A stretch of 64,000 nucleotides of DNA. Origin: Populus alba (Eukaryota; Streptophyta; Magnoliopsida; Malpighiales; Salicaceae). A program made the position numbers and the translations under genes. The notes beneath the pieces were generated by a model. It was not told the origin of the DNA. It searched no databases and was given only the letters and a program-made list of their open reading frames with translations. Positions 25,601-37,952 of this stretch are shown piece by piece. The stretch is taken from NCBI RefSeq assembly GCF_005239225.2, contig NC_133286.1, positions 21,466,572 through 21,530,571 of the forward strand, read 5' to 3'. Numbering within the stretch: the first letter of the stretch is position 1; each line of letters opens with the position of its first letter.

Positions 25601-26973
25601 TTTGAACTGGTTGGCATGTCAAAGTCACAGACGAACTCTGAAAATGCAGTCAATGTAGGAAAGCCAACCTAGCAGATCATAGTTCAACAAAAGCATAGCT
25701 GTCATAAGCATGTGGAGTTTTTTACAAAACTTATTTGAAGTTGATTAATTCAACTTATAAGATTTTGGAACAATTAGAAAATTACAAAAACAAACTATTC
25801 ATTTTGAACAACATAGAACAATTAATCAAGCTCAACAACAGGTTTTCCAACAAGCCTTACAAGGAGCTCTAGTATCAGTATAACAAAATAGACAGCATGT
25901 TTTCTATTGCTAGTGGTCTTATGCATTGTTATGATAACCAGGTCCACTAAAACCACAAAGAATCAAAAGAAAAGGATAGGAAGAAATTAAAATGACAAAC
26001 CTTAGGGATGTCACGGATTCTAAGCTCCTGCAATAGCTGCACAAAAGGGGAACAGGATAAGAGCGCCTGCAGGGTCGCATTAAGAAAGCAAAGATTTCCT
26101 GTATTAATCAGGCCACGGGGTAGCAAACTCTTAACAGCAGGAAGAGGCCCATCAGTTGCTTTCCAAACATCCTCTTTTCTCACATGTATTGACGAATCAT
26201 TGCTAGTCCCATCATGATCCCCATCCTTAATGCCTTCACTATCAAGGACATGAAAGCTCGAACTTTGCAATGGACTTGCGGGACCATCTTCCTTCTCAGA
26301 CAAGTGCAAAGAAGTTAAATCGATACTCTCAGTTTTCAAGACATCCACACCATTACTGAGGGGAGAACCATGGCTCGAATTGCCTACGCTTCCATTTTCT
26401 CGCGGACTTCCTAACACCCCATCACCTTTCTTGGCAACCTTCACATCTTTTTCCTTCATAACTGAACTCTTAGACCGAGAGGTAACATTTCCATTAGCAG
26501 AAGCCAATTGCGTATTCAATGTGGTATCAAAATTACCAAAAGTTATTCCCGTTCCAAAATTCAAAGACCCAAATCGCAGTTCTATCTTCTCTACCGGCTT
26601 TTCGACTTTGCCAGGTGATTGCTTTCCCAGCAACGATTTCGTTTCATCTTCAGTGAATGAACCAAATACCAGTACCTTCTACAGTAGTATGCCACAAGTT
26701 ACCATCACAAATCACAACAAAAAATAAAGAAGCAAAAAAACTTAAGCAAAACAATCATCAATGAATCTGGGCATAAACAAATTTCTCTCGTTACCAAACT
26801 TGCAACACATAAAAGTTTCAAATTTTAACGAAGTCAAACCCATTAATTTTTCTCTCTTATAACCTCATTCAAGACAAACCCACATTCAAAAACCTCAAAA
26901 AAACCAAGACTTTAAGCACTAAAAGACAATGAAACACAAAAAGAAAAAAAAATCCCACCTTAGAGTCGCTCAT
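22632..26973 (-). CDS. UBP24: Ubiquitin carboxyl-terminal hydrolase 24, 7 exons
   Basis: Exons 26,973-26,959, 26,675-26,001, 25,668-25,490, 24,958-24,711, 23,951-23,806, 23,452-23,276 and 22,820-22,632 sum to 1629 nt (542 residues) in continuous phase. The first exon is only five codons (MSDSK). A long variable serine-rich region is followed by the USP domain. The Cys box [19 protein letters not shown] has the nucleophile near residue 201. [20 protein letters not shown] is the conserved QEDA helix. The His box [20 protein letters not shown] gives His about 501 and Asp about 517. All three catalytic positions are intact. It should remove ubiquitin from protein substrates; the family resembles animal USP10, and Arabidopsis UBP24 acts in ABA signalling and stomatal closure. 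The start is chosen because [12 protein letters not shown] matches what I recall of the family N-terminus. Confidence 0.93.
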
Positions 26974-27299
26974 GTTGTGCAGAAACCAGAGCTTGAGAAC
27001 CTAGAAAGAGCGAAAAAAGCTTTGAGGTATAATCAGTGTTAAAGTTGTCTCCTTTCTGGACTAGGAAGGCTAACGAAGCAACAAAAACGACAGGCCTTAT
27101 GATAAGAGTTAAAAGGGTTTGAGACCAGGTCCAGAGTGAACAAGAGAAAAGAAGGTGGTGGTTAATTGAAGACATGAAAAAGATGCAAACTTTGAAGAAC
27201 TCCGAGAGAGAGAGCATTTAATGATGGAACTCTCTCTTTGGCTAAGGAAGAAGAGGAAGCTTATGCAAGGGAACATAGAGAGAGGGATGGAGGGAGAGT

Positions 27300-27326
27300 G
27301 GGGGGGGGGGGGTGGGGGGGGGGGGG
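27300..27326 (+). promoter_or_regulatory. G13-T-G13 tract upstream of UBP24
   Basis: Two uninterrupted runs of thirteen G separated by one T, about 330 bp upstream of the UBP24 start codon, preceded by a purine-rich GAGAGAGGGATGGAGGGAGA stretch. The strand shown can form G-quadruplexes, and the template for UBP24 transcription would be this G-rich strand. Function is inferred; run length may be unreliable in an assembly. Confidence 0.6.
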
Positions 27327-27597
27327 AGACTGTTTTTTGTGATGGGTTGATTCTTGGTTAGGGTTAGGTTTGTTATTTTGGGTTCTAAAGAAAAAATAAA
27401 AGAGATGGGTGTGTTTGTTTCAATTGATACGGTGCCGTGTTCGACGTTTCTCGGAATTTTAGAAATTTTGGAGGAAAAAATTAGGGTGTTCAGAAAAATT
27501 ATCTTGTGTAATATTTACATTTTACTCTGCATGATACATTAAAATTAAATAATATGGATATGTGAGTTTAAAAAATTTAAGAAATTAATATGGCTGA

Positions 27598-27603
27598 CAC
27601 GTG
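27598..27603. promoter_or_regulatory. G-box (CACGTG) in the UBP24 upstream region
   Basis: The palindrome in GACACGTGG is a perfect G-box core about 625 bp upstream of the UBP24 start, a binding site type for bZIP and bHLH factors. It agrees with an ABA-linked role for UBP24, but a single motif is weak evidence. Confidence 0.35.
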
Positions 27604-27739
27604 GTGGAAGACGTCTGCATCATTTAGGTGTCACATGGAGTGTCGTTTAACGACCAAGTAGAGGCTTACAAGGAAGTATTTAAATCGCCTCGATGACCCT
27701 TTAATCCCCTAGCAATACGTGTGGGCAATGAACATTTGG

Positions 27740-29150
27740 TTTGGTGCTAATGGTTTTTTCTTTTTTTTCTATCTTCTTTTTTATTTTATTTTATTTATTC
27801 ATTTTTCTTTCTCTCCTCCTCGATTTTTATACATAACCCTTTAATTTTTCTAAGTAACCATTGAGTTTGTTTTTTCCTAAAGATTTGGTTACTATTCTTT
27901 TTATTACTATTTGTTTTATTTGAAATAATTTATAAAATTAGATTTTTTTTTCAATTTCACCCTCCATTATTGTTTTTCATTTATCATGTTTGGTCTCCAT
28001 TTTTTTTATTGCTATTTACTTTCTATAATTTTTAAATTTGATTTTTTTATTATTTTATCTTCTTTTAGTTTTTCCTATAAGATTTGATTCACATTTTTTT
28101 CATTATTTTTTTCTTCTTCTTTTAACTTTAGCCAACTTTTTAAAACTGATTTTTTTTTCAAATTAGTTAGAAATTAAGTTTATCTATTGAGTTTGTGTCA
28201 CAGGGTTGCATATTTTAGAAGATTAGCCTAAGATTAGGTAGTTTGCCTCTTTTCTTTTCTTTTATTTTTTTTAAATTCATATTTTTTTTAATTTTATCAT
28301 TTAATATTTATTTAATTGGTGAATAGAATCCATTATTTTTTTCATTTTTTTCTAAACTTATATTTTTTTAATTTCATCCTTTATTATTTTATATTATTAG
28401 TGATTAGGCTCTGTTTTTTTTTTTTTTTTTTTACGTTTTTCTATAAGATTTTTTTATGAATGTTCAAATTGATCCTGTTATCTTTAGTCTTTGTATTTGC
28501 CCTTTTTTGTTGGATTTATATTGATAAATTTTTTAAGTTATATTTTTTTTTTCAATTTCATCCTTTTAATATTATATTAGTTGAGAATCAATATTTTATG
28601 CTAGTTCTATCCTTCAGTGTTGAGGATTTTTTATATTGGGCTTTGCGATTTTCTTTCTATTTATTTATTTCTAATCCCATCACTAAAACCGTAAGTTTGG
28701 CTAGTTTGTTTGACTTTTTTATGGTAAAATTTATATCATTTATGCCCTATCCTTCTAGGTTGTTTTAAAATTGAGTTTCATAATGTTTTTTAATTTTATT
28801 TTTATATAGCATATCTCATTCACATGATTCAAGTCACAGAGTTTAGTTGACTTGATTAGCTTGCTTTGTGTTTTTTTATAAATTATTTTTCCTTTTAAAT
28901 TTTATCATTCTACATTGAATTTTTTTGGAGTTGGAACTTTGTTTTTTTATGTATTTTTCTATCGGCTTATATCGGTCTCATAACTTGACTTGTATATTTG
29001 ACATGCCTGCTTGAAGTTGACGTAAATCATTTTTTTTTCTTCAACATTTGATTGGTTGAATCTTAGTTTTGTCTTATTTTTCATTTCTTTAACCATTTTT
29101 TTTTTTAGGTTACCATTGTGATTTTTTTTTGTCATAAATAATCATTTAAT
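27740..29150. repeat. T-rich degenerate repeat zone
   Basis: The phrase TTTTTTCAATTTCATCCTT and close variants recur near 27,945, 28,370, 28,550 and elsewhere, between T-homopolymers. A reverse-strand counterpart is seen at 38,040-39,230. It is non-coding and probably derived from old non-autonomous elements. Confidence 0.5.
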
Positions 29151-29329
29151 TAAATAAAATATTTATTTTTAAAAATAAATTTATTAAACAAGACTGAATA
29201 TATGATTCTTGTTGTGAGATCAAATATATTAATTTTAGCTTTTTATATATATAAATATAATATGGACTTAATTAATTACATACACATATAAGCATTTCAA
29301 TTGATGATTGAAAAAAAATTATACTTGAA

Positions 29330-29356
<27 letters not shown>
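29330..29356. repeat. (AT)n microsatellite
   Basis: Alternating AT run of about 27 bp within AT-rich spacer. Confidence 0.9.
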
Positions 29357-29361
<5 letters not shown>

Positions 29362-29686
29362 TACTAAAAACAATTTATGGAACCTACAACAAAATATGTA
29401 TTAAATAACTATTCTTTACTATAGTGATTAGATCAATCCCTCATCACAGCAGGATATCAAGCTTGACTTTCCCTCCTTTTTACATGATAATTAATGTATG
29501 TGTTTGGTATTGTAGTAGATTTTTGTAGTTGTGATTTGAAAAAAATTATTTTATAAAAACACTTTTAGTTAAGGTTGGTTTTGTATTTATATATGTTTGG
29601 TTAAAACTGTGGTTAAAATTGAGATTGAATAAACAGTAGTTTAATGTATTTAGTTAAGAACGCCTTTTTAAAATTGAGGTTATAAA

Positions 29687-29692
<6 letters not shown>

Positions 29693-29722
<30 letters not shown>
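29693..29722. repeat. (AT)n microsatellite
   Basis: Alternating AT run of about 30 bp, followed by a shorter interrupted one. Confidence 0.9.
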
Positions 29723-29726
<4 letters not shown>

Positions 29727-29928
29727 TATATATAAATATTGTAGATTTAACTACTCCTATTACATCATGAAATAAATAATACTTTATATAGAATATTTTT
29801 TATTGTTCCATTAAACTATCTACAATTCCATTACGATAAAATTCATCCGACAAGAATATATTTTCCATGATTTTTTGAGTGTGCAATAAAATTAGATAAA
29901 ATATTATTAGAAATAAAATTGAGATTAT

Positions 29929-30139
29929 AGTGCGAGTGAATTTAATTCACTCTGCACTAGTTTTTTTGGAAAAAAAGTATATTGTTCACATGACAGTGCG
30001 AATGAATTTAATTAATTCTAAACTAGTTTTTCAAAAAAAAAAATTGTTCACATGAACGTGAATAGTGCCAATGTCAGTGCAGTGAATTATAAATTCACTG
30101 CACTGTTTTTTTTCGAAAAAAAAAAAAATACTATTTACA
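29929..30139. repeat. Three-unit repeat of about 66 bp with a perfect hairpin
   Basis: Units beginning AGTGCGAGTGAATTTAATTC, AGTGCGAATGAATTTAATTA and CAGTGCAGTGAATT follow one another, each ending in an A-run and a TTCACATGA or TTTACAT block. The third contains a perfect inverted repeat with 14-bp arms and a 3-bp loop at 30,075-30,105. Confidence 0.65.
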
Positions 30140-31395
30140 TAGAAAAATTAGCAATACAGAGTAGAAGAAGGAAAAGTAGCCGAGAGTGCTTTGATTTTAT
30201 CCTGTGTTTTAAACGCGAAATACTAGAGCCCCATCAGGAATAAATTGTGTTTTTAACTTTACCAAACAATTGTTTGGTTGTGGTTGCTTCAAACACAGAA
30301 GCAACCCACAAATAAACGGACATAAAAAAAAAAAAAATGAAAAAAAATAGTGTGTCTTTGACTTTTTTCTATTTGTCTAAAGCTTTTGTGGCCATAGCTT
30401 TTTTAGTGGGTCCCACACCCAAACTCAACCTCAACCTCTAGATTTTTTTTTTTATCACTATTTATTCATGAGAAAATGTGTCTTGTTATCAAACTTCATT
30501 GATAAAAAGAATCAATTATGTGATAATCATATAGTAGGTAGATTCAATGATAAGAGTTTGAGAATCAAAAGTTTGTTTTTTCTATGATTTCAAATTTGAG
30601 CCATGTGGTTGCTAATATGATGATCACTAGAAAACTTTATATGATCATTAACTTCAGAGCCTATAAAATTAGTCGAAGTATGCGCAAACTAATCCGGAAC
30701 ATCCACATGTTAATTAAAAAAAAAATATTTGTGATGATACCAAAGCCTTCTTTTAAATAACATACACAACAACTTCATTGCTTGAAAATTCAAACATAAT
30801 TGTATTATAATATGAACAATGCTAAATTTATTAATTAAATAACCTTGCTTGTATTATAATATGGATAATGCTAAATATTAAGAAAATATGATATTATTTT
30901 TTAATAATACACCTAGATCGTACTCATTGAATCATGATCTTAAAAGTCCCATTAGTCCAAAAAAAAAAAAATCATATATATTCTTAATTTTTTTTCTTGT
31001 CATATATTTCAAAATTTACATTACCTATTATAATCTTCAAATGGAAAGTATTTAAAGGCTGAATACTTAAAAGTTTAAAACCTAAAAAATCTAATATTCT
31101 TCCTTGAACAAAAAAAGAAGAAAATCCTTACCTTGACTTTCTTTAAAATTAATAATTAAGAAGGAAATGGAAATCTTTCAACTTTTTCTTGATAAGAAAA
31201 AAGTCCAAAAAAACAAAAACAGTAATATTCATTATTTTTCTAATATAAAATTCACAGACACTAATCTCTCCCACCAAAAATTATAATTATAATTTTCCCG
31301 ATGACTTAACTGCCAGTAGGCAGTTGAAGTAAACTACCTTTCCAACTCTCCCCTGTTTATCACTCCAAGGACATCCTCTCTCTCTTACAACCACC
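30140..31395. other. AT-rich spacer and KOB1 promoter
   Basis: No gene recognised. The segment from about 31,250 is probably the proximal promoter and 5' untranslated region of the KOBITO1-type gene, with CTCTCTCTC pyrimidine runs at 31,376-31,384 just before its ATG. Confidence 0.4.
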
Positions 31396-34300
31396 ATGCC
31401 TAGCCACCACAACAACCACCTCACCGCTTCCCTCCGCTCCTCCACCACCATCTCCACACAATCCTTCACGTCAAGACTAATCCTCCTACTGACACTCCTC
31501 CCTCTCTCTCTTGCAGCCTTAGCTTTCATCCTCCAATGGAAAGGGAATTCTGACTTCATGATGGACCCCATAACTGCCAATTCTCGTTGGGCCCCACAAG
31601 GGTCTCACATTCAGAACCATGAGATCTTCCCTGGCATGGAGTCGTCAGTTTTATCGCCTAAAGCTCACAAATCATCTGATTGTTCTAGTCTTGGAATTGG
31701 TGGGGCACCTTCTTTTCCCTATTTTCGGGATTGGAAGTTTGATTTTCAGGATGATTTGAGGCCTAAGGTTTGTTTGTTTGTTTTTTTTTTGTTTCCGGGT
31801 TGGTTTGGTTTTTGCTGAATTTTAATTGGTTTTTTGTTGAAGTTTGATTGGTTTTGAGTTTTGTGTTTGGGGTCATGTTGGCTTGTGGGCCTGGGTTTTG
31901 GGTTGATTGAATTACGGTGGCTTCTGTGAGTTTTTTCTGTTAATTATGGATAATTAATGATTAACTATACGGTTTTTATATTTTCTCTTAGCACTTGTGT
32001 TTTGGCTGATCCTGGTTTGCAAGATAATTGGGAGATGAAACTGAGTGATTTACTCTTCTTGTTTGCATGCTAGTATTAATATTCTCTGTCTTTTCTTTTC
32101 AGGAACTGAATTTTGTGATAAGTGATAGGATTTGTTTCATGGTTATTTTATGAGTAAAATTATCTGTGATCTGTTTGCTACTTTGGTTGACGAGAGAAGG
32201 AAATGAGGGAAAGCTTTGAGCTTTGACGATGTTGATGCTATTTTGATTTTGAGAATGAAAGACTTGATGACATGTGGCAATTGGCTGTAAGTTGAATGAT
32301 TTTATCTGACATTTTGTAGGCTTGATAATCAATGTGCAGATATGTATCACAACGAGTACTTCAGCTGATTTAGATCAGATTCTACCATGGATGTTTTATC
32401 ATAAGGTTATGGGGGTGATGACCTTTTTTCTTTTTTTGGAAGGGAAGGCCGCGTCTCCTAAGGTGTCTAAAGTTTTGGAATCAATTCCTGTGAGTTAACA
32501 TAACTTTTGCTTCTGCTAATTTATTTTTGTTTGTTTGTTTTCTTGTCATATTGGAGCTTCTCCTGTTTTTTGTTCTGAATCTTTTGGTATGAACTATTTG
32601 TTGATTTCCCAGGGAGTAAAATTGATTTATAGAACAAAAGAGCTCGAGGAGCAACAGGCTAAAAGGTCAGCTAGTTTTCATAAGATGATGTTTCATTCAT
32701 TTCTATTTCATTTTGAAGCAAAACAGGGAGTAATTTTCCTCGTCTTTTTTCCATCTAGCACCCATTTTTAGGCTTTTAGCAGAAGTTTAGTTGGAAATGT
32801 TTGGAGGATGAATACAGTTAGAAAACGACTTAAGATCTTTATTTCATTGTCATCGAAAAGTGAGCAAAATAAAAGGGTTTCACTTTGGCTTAAAGCTATA
32901 ATGTTGATGATTCTCTTTCTACATCTTTGTTAGTGTTTAGTCTGTTTGAAAATGCAATTTCTTGATGTATTCAAACTTAATCATCTTGAAAATTTTCCAT
33001 GTGATTTCTATTTTCTGCCTCATTTAGGGTGTATGTTTAACTTCATTTTTTATATGCTCCTCTTTACTTGATCAGTCGGATATGGAATGAGACATGGCTG
33101 TCCAATTTCTTTTACAAACCATGCAACTATGAGCTTTTTGTGAAGCAGTCTCTCAACATGGAAATGGCAATTGTCATGGCAAGGGTATGCATTATGCAAC
33201 ACTATTTACTCATCTATAGAAGTACAATTTCTATTTCCAGTAACAACAAATCATTTTTAACACTCAGTTCTCACAAAAAACAAAATTTTAGGATGCAGGC
33301 ATGGATTGGATACTTCATCTTGACACTGATGAACTGATTCACCCTGCTGGTGCCCGTGAATATTCTTTGAGGCAGTTGCTTCTTGATGTTCCTGGAAATG
33401 TGGATACGGTTGTATTTCCAAATTATGTGAGTCACGCTGTGTGGAATGTTATGTTTGTGATAATGCCGATTAGGGGATTTATAAATGTAAAAGTGTCAGT
33501 CCTGTTAATACTTCTCAACTATTTTCTTTTTAAATTATGTTGATGTTTTATTTGTCAGGAGAGCAGTGTTGAACGAGATGATATTGAGGATCCTTTTGGC
33601 GAGGTAAATCTCTCTAACTTAATGTTGAGGTTCAGCAGTTTGACTGGAACATGATGAATTTCATGAATGCAGTATTTGGTACTCTGGTTTTGTTAAATTC
33701 TATGTGCTTGAAAGTCTTATGTATTTGATCGTTATACATAGTTAAAGTTAGAAGTTCTTCTGTTTTGGGTTTAAGTTCAATTTGATGCTTTTGACATGTG
33801 AGAGATATTGCTTCTAATGATGTAAACTTCAGAGATAGAAAGGGAATATATGATTGTAGATGACTTCTATTTTCTAAGAAATTTTGAAATAATGACGTAC
33901 CCTGCGTTGTTCTAGCTTCTAACAATAAGTTGCTGGATTTAGTTTTCTTGCAATGCTTTGTATTGTCAATGTTTGCATGTATTTAAAGATAAAGGCATGA
34001 TGTATTCCATAAATTCATGTATCTATCCTAACAGGTGTCGATGTTCAAGAGGAATTATGACCATCTCCCAAAGGATACGTACTTCGGAATGTACAAGGAA
34101 TCTACTCGTGGCAATCAAAACTATTTCTTAACTTATGGAAATGGGAAATCAGCTGCTCGAGTTCAAGATCACCTACGTCCTAATGGCGCGCACAGATGGC
34201 ACAATTATATGAAAACCCCAAAGTATGTTAATTGGATAATTTTATATGGATTCTTAAAATGAAAACAACAATATAATCCTGTTCATGAAACCAGAGGGCT

Positions 34301-36808
34301 TGATAGTTGATACATTTATAATTCACCCATGTGCACAAACACTGGCAAGCGTGTTTATATGCTTGGCATATACTCTTCCTTTTCTGGGCCACTTGTGTAT
34401 TTGCATGTATAGATAGATGTTAGTAATTTGTGAGCAATAGAAGTATTTTTAAATGTCTTGCATCCCCCTTTTGTTTCTTGGTTTGCAACTAATGCTAATG
34501 TTATTTCCTTTGATCTGAGCTCTTGATTTTTTTTATTATGGCACTGCTATTCCTTAATTGATAATTTATAGTGGCATGAGCAGAACTTTTGCTTTCTAAC
34601 AAACACTCATTTGTTCTATGAATTTTATCAGTGAGGTGAAATTGGAAGAGGCTGCTGTTCTACATTACACGTATTCCAAATTTTCTGATTTGACTTCTAG
34701 ACGTGATCGGTGTGGCTGCAAGCCTACTACGGAGGATGTCAAAAGATGCTTTATGTTGGATTTTGACAGATCTGTGAGTTTAGATCTTTCTCTTAATACT
34801 TTTCTTGTTTGCTCATTTCTGCTACTGCCTTTTCATGACAGGTAGCAGAAAGAATATGATTATAAAAATTACTGTCTCCAATTTGAGCAAAGGGAATCGA
34901 ACTAGATTAGTTTTTTAATTTAGAGCATGGCGTTTTTTTTATTTAACTTTGAAGAATCTAGTTTCAAAGGAGAAACCATTTTGGACTTGGACCTATGGAA
35001 TCTGCCGGGATGATTTTGTTCTGGACTGTTCCTTTCACTTTTTGTTTCAAAACAGTAAGTGAATATTATTGAGAAATTTCTGAGGGGTTGCATTTCTTTG
35101 CCATACATCACTATGTATATGGTGGTAGTGTAGCATACAGATTACAGGGACATGACATAAAATGGCTGACAAAGTAATATGTTTTTGGTAATGGTGATGC
35201 CAGGCAGCTACTTCATTCTTTATGCCATACAATAACATTGACTGGCCAAGTTGGATTGATGTCAAGTAATGAAGTTTGATAATGGTGATGTGATGAGAGC
35301 TACCTCTTGTTCGTTGTTTTTTTCATATAAAGTAGTGACTGGGAGGCCAGGTTGCATTTATCCAAGACCCAATACTGGGTGGTGGCCACTATGCATAGCT
35401 GGCTAATAATGATATTCTGGAGAAGAAGGGTTTCCCTGCTCCATTCTGTAGATAAAGGAGGCATGTAGTTTATGGCTTACGATGTCATTACACAGTGCAA
35501 AAACTGAAAGTCAGTCTGTTTCCAAGAAACAAGATCTGAGTTCTTTAATCAAGAGTTTGTATCATAGTACCATTTCACAGAGGGAATGCTGATCGTGTGG
35601 GTGTTTTTTATCTTACGGATTTTTTTCATAACTATTGATTCTTATTTGAACCTGGGAGGTAAAACCTGGATAACTGCTTCTTAGCTAGGGTTTTGGTATT
35701 GAGAATCTTCTATGAACAAGAGAGACTTCAGTTTGTTTCAATTCTCCCATGCCTCAATTCGATAGCAGAATAGAAGGGCTTAAGTTTATTACTAGAACAT
35801 TGTTTTCGAGCAATTTCATTTGTTTTGGGGTCCATTTTCCTACAAATCTTCATTCTTAGCAAGCAAATGTTATTGCAGGCCTTCATAATTGCATCAACTG
35901 CAACCGAGGAGGAAATGCTGAACTGGTAAGAAACTTCCATTTCCTATTCCTTTGTTGCATTTGCACGTTTCTGGAAACATGACAACACATTGATGGTGTT
36001 TTATTCTGTTTTAGGTACCGTGAACATGTCGTATGGGGTGACAAAGACTTGAGATTGAAACTCCTGAGGAAGGGCATTTTAACTCGCATATATTCTCCCA
36101 TGGTAAGCTAGACTAAGACACATCTGCAGAATAAAACGAAAGACAACCAAATATACTTCTCTTTTTTCAAACTGTTCATCTCTTAATAACCAAAACATGG
36201 AAATAAGTAGGAAGGAGAAAGCATTTAGATTACATGGTAATTTGTCTTCTTGATCCTGACATACGAGGGCTTACTCAATAAAGGCTTAGCAGCTTCTTTT
36301 CTTCATGGAACTGATAGCTAATTGCTTACTGCTAAAAGAAAGAACAGATCAAAAGGATTTCATAGGTTAAGAATTAAGAATTAAGATGGAGGAAATGGTG
36401 ATTTACAATCCGGGAAAATAAATTGATGTGTGCAATCAATTAGCTGGTCCTTTCCATCTAGGGGAAAAGATGCGCGCGCGCATCAACTGTCCTAGCCATT
36501 TTCTTTATCGGCAAATGCATGCTTGTATATTTCAGGTCATAATTCAGGGCTTAAGGGAGTCAGGCGTCTTCAGCTCTGTTATTGAATCCGCTCCGACAAC
36601 ACTTTCAAGGGACAAGTTTTTAGCATCTGTGGATAGTAGTAACTCATCAAGAGCAGTTGCCTCCGAATCAATGCTTTCAAGAAAGACCAACAAAAGCAGA
36701 GAGAATCAGGCAACAGCTAGGAAGGTTTTGGGTTTAGAAACTGCTGCAGCATCTCATGAAGCTGCTGTTCCACCACTTTCTCCTCCAGGGTTGCTTGTGG
36801 AAGCATGA
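31396..36808 (+). CDS. KOB1: KOBITO1/ABI8-type GT92 glycosyltransferase-like protein, 11 exons
   Basis: Exons 31,396-31,767, 32,340-32,489, 32,613-32,665, 33,076-33,184, 33,292-33,426, 33,559-33,603, 34,035-34,222, 34,632-34,773, 35,879-35,925, 36,015-36,102 and 36,536-36,808 total 1602 nt (533 residues), all in phase. A short basic cytosolic tail precedes one transmembrane helix (residues about 28-46, [19 protein letters not shown]), giving type II topology. The lumenal domain carries [11 protein letters not shown] with a DxD at about 239-241, and conserved blocks [30 protein letters not shown] and [10 protein letters not shown]. This is the DUF23/GT92 family member known in Arabidopsis as KOB1/ABI8/ELD1, needed for cellulose deposition, cell elongation and sugar/ABA responses. 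Its enzymatic substrate is not established. Confidence 0.92.
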
Positions 36809-37300
36809 TCCATATTCCTGGCGTGATTGCTGCTTCTTCTCATTTCTGTTTTAACAGTGGGTTTTCCTGAAGGGAAGAATCAGGAGAGAAAAGAAAGATC
36901 AAGCAGGCTTCTCATCGCCGTGTATGTGGTCAGTTAGAACTGGTTCTTCCCGATCATGATCCAAGCGCCTCTGTACATTTACCTTTAGGAAGAGGATTCT
37001 TGTCCATTTTGTGTGCGTGGCCACCTTATTTTTCAAATAGAAAACTTTACCTGCCATTCTCATGTATAGAAATCAGTCTTGACAGTAGAAAAAGGTTATT
37101 ATTTGTCGTTGGCAGTTCATTACCTGCCTTTATTTTCTCAGAATTTTCCTAGGAGGAAACTTGAAATAATAATCACAATAATAAAAGAAAAATTATTTGC
37201 CTTAACATGTCAATCTCTAGTTATAAAACTTATATCGGCCTACGAGATGACTCAAGATTCTGATTTGGATTTTGGATTAGTTCGAGTTAAGAAAACAATA
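36809..37300. other. KOB1 3' region
   Basis: About the first 270 bp have transcribed-like composition and are probably the 3' untranslated region. AT-rich spacer follows. No gene seen. Confidence 0.35.
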
Positions 37301-37952
37301 GAGAATGATTAACTCAATTTGATCTGATAAAAAACTCGAGATGTTTAAAAATTATAGATTTTTTTTTTGGAAAAACAATAGTGTTTTGATAATGTTTTGT
37401 ATTTTTTTTTGTTGGGTTTTCCGGCCCATTGCCTTGATCTCAATCGGAATTTAAAAATATATTTCAACCCAGAGGTATAGGTATTTTATGTCATGGATTA
37501 CAAATATTATTTTTTCTCATATTTTTAATTACTTCAAAAAATAATTTAAAATAATGATATTTAAAAAAAAATAAATATTTTTTTCTTGAAATAATGCTAC
37601 TTAATAATTTAAAATAGTTATTTAAAAAAACTATTTTATTTGATACATGGAATGGTATAGCCACTTAATTCTATACACAACTTCCGAATTTGTTCATCTG
37701 TCATAAACATCATACCTTCTTGTACAAATTCTTGTATCTTAACATTCTTCATTGCCTTATTCTTTTAGATCAATTATCTAATATCAACCTAAAAATCTTT
37801 TCTTTTATGGTAAAGTAATTTTTGTTTAATTTATCTCCAATATCCCAAATCATTTACAACATGATGAAAACACAATAAAAATATATAAAATTTGGGATTT
37901 GAATGCATAAATCATACGTACACCTTTCATGCAAACGTGGGGTCTTTCTTGT

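Noticed and set aside
28460..28768. 102-codon plus-strand frame in the T-rich zone
   Set aside because: Almost entirely Phe, Leu, Ile and Ser from T homopolymers; a by-product of repeat DNA.
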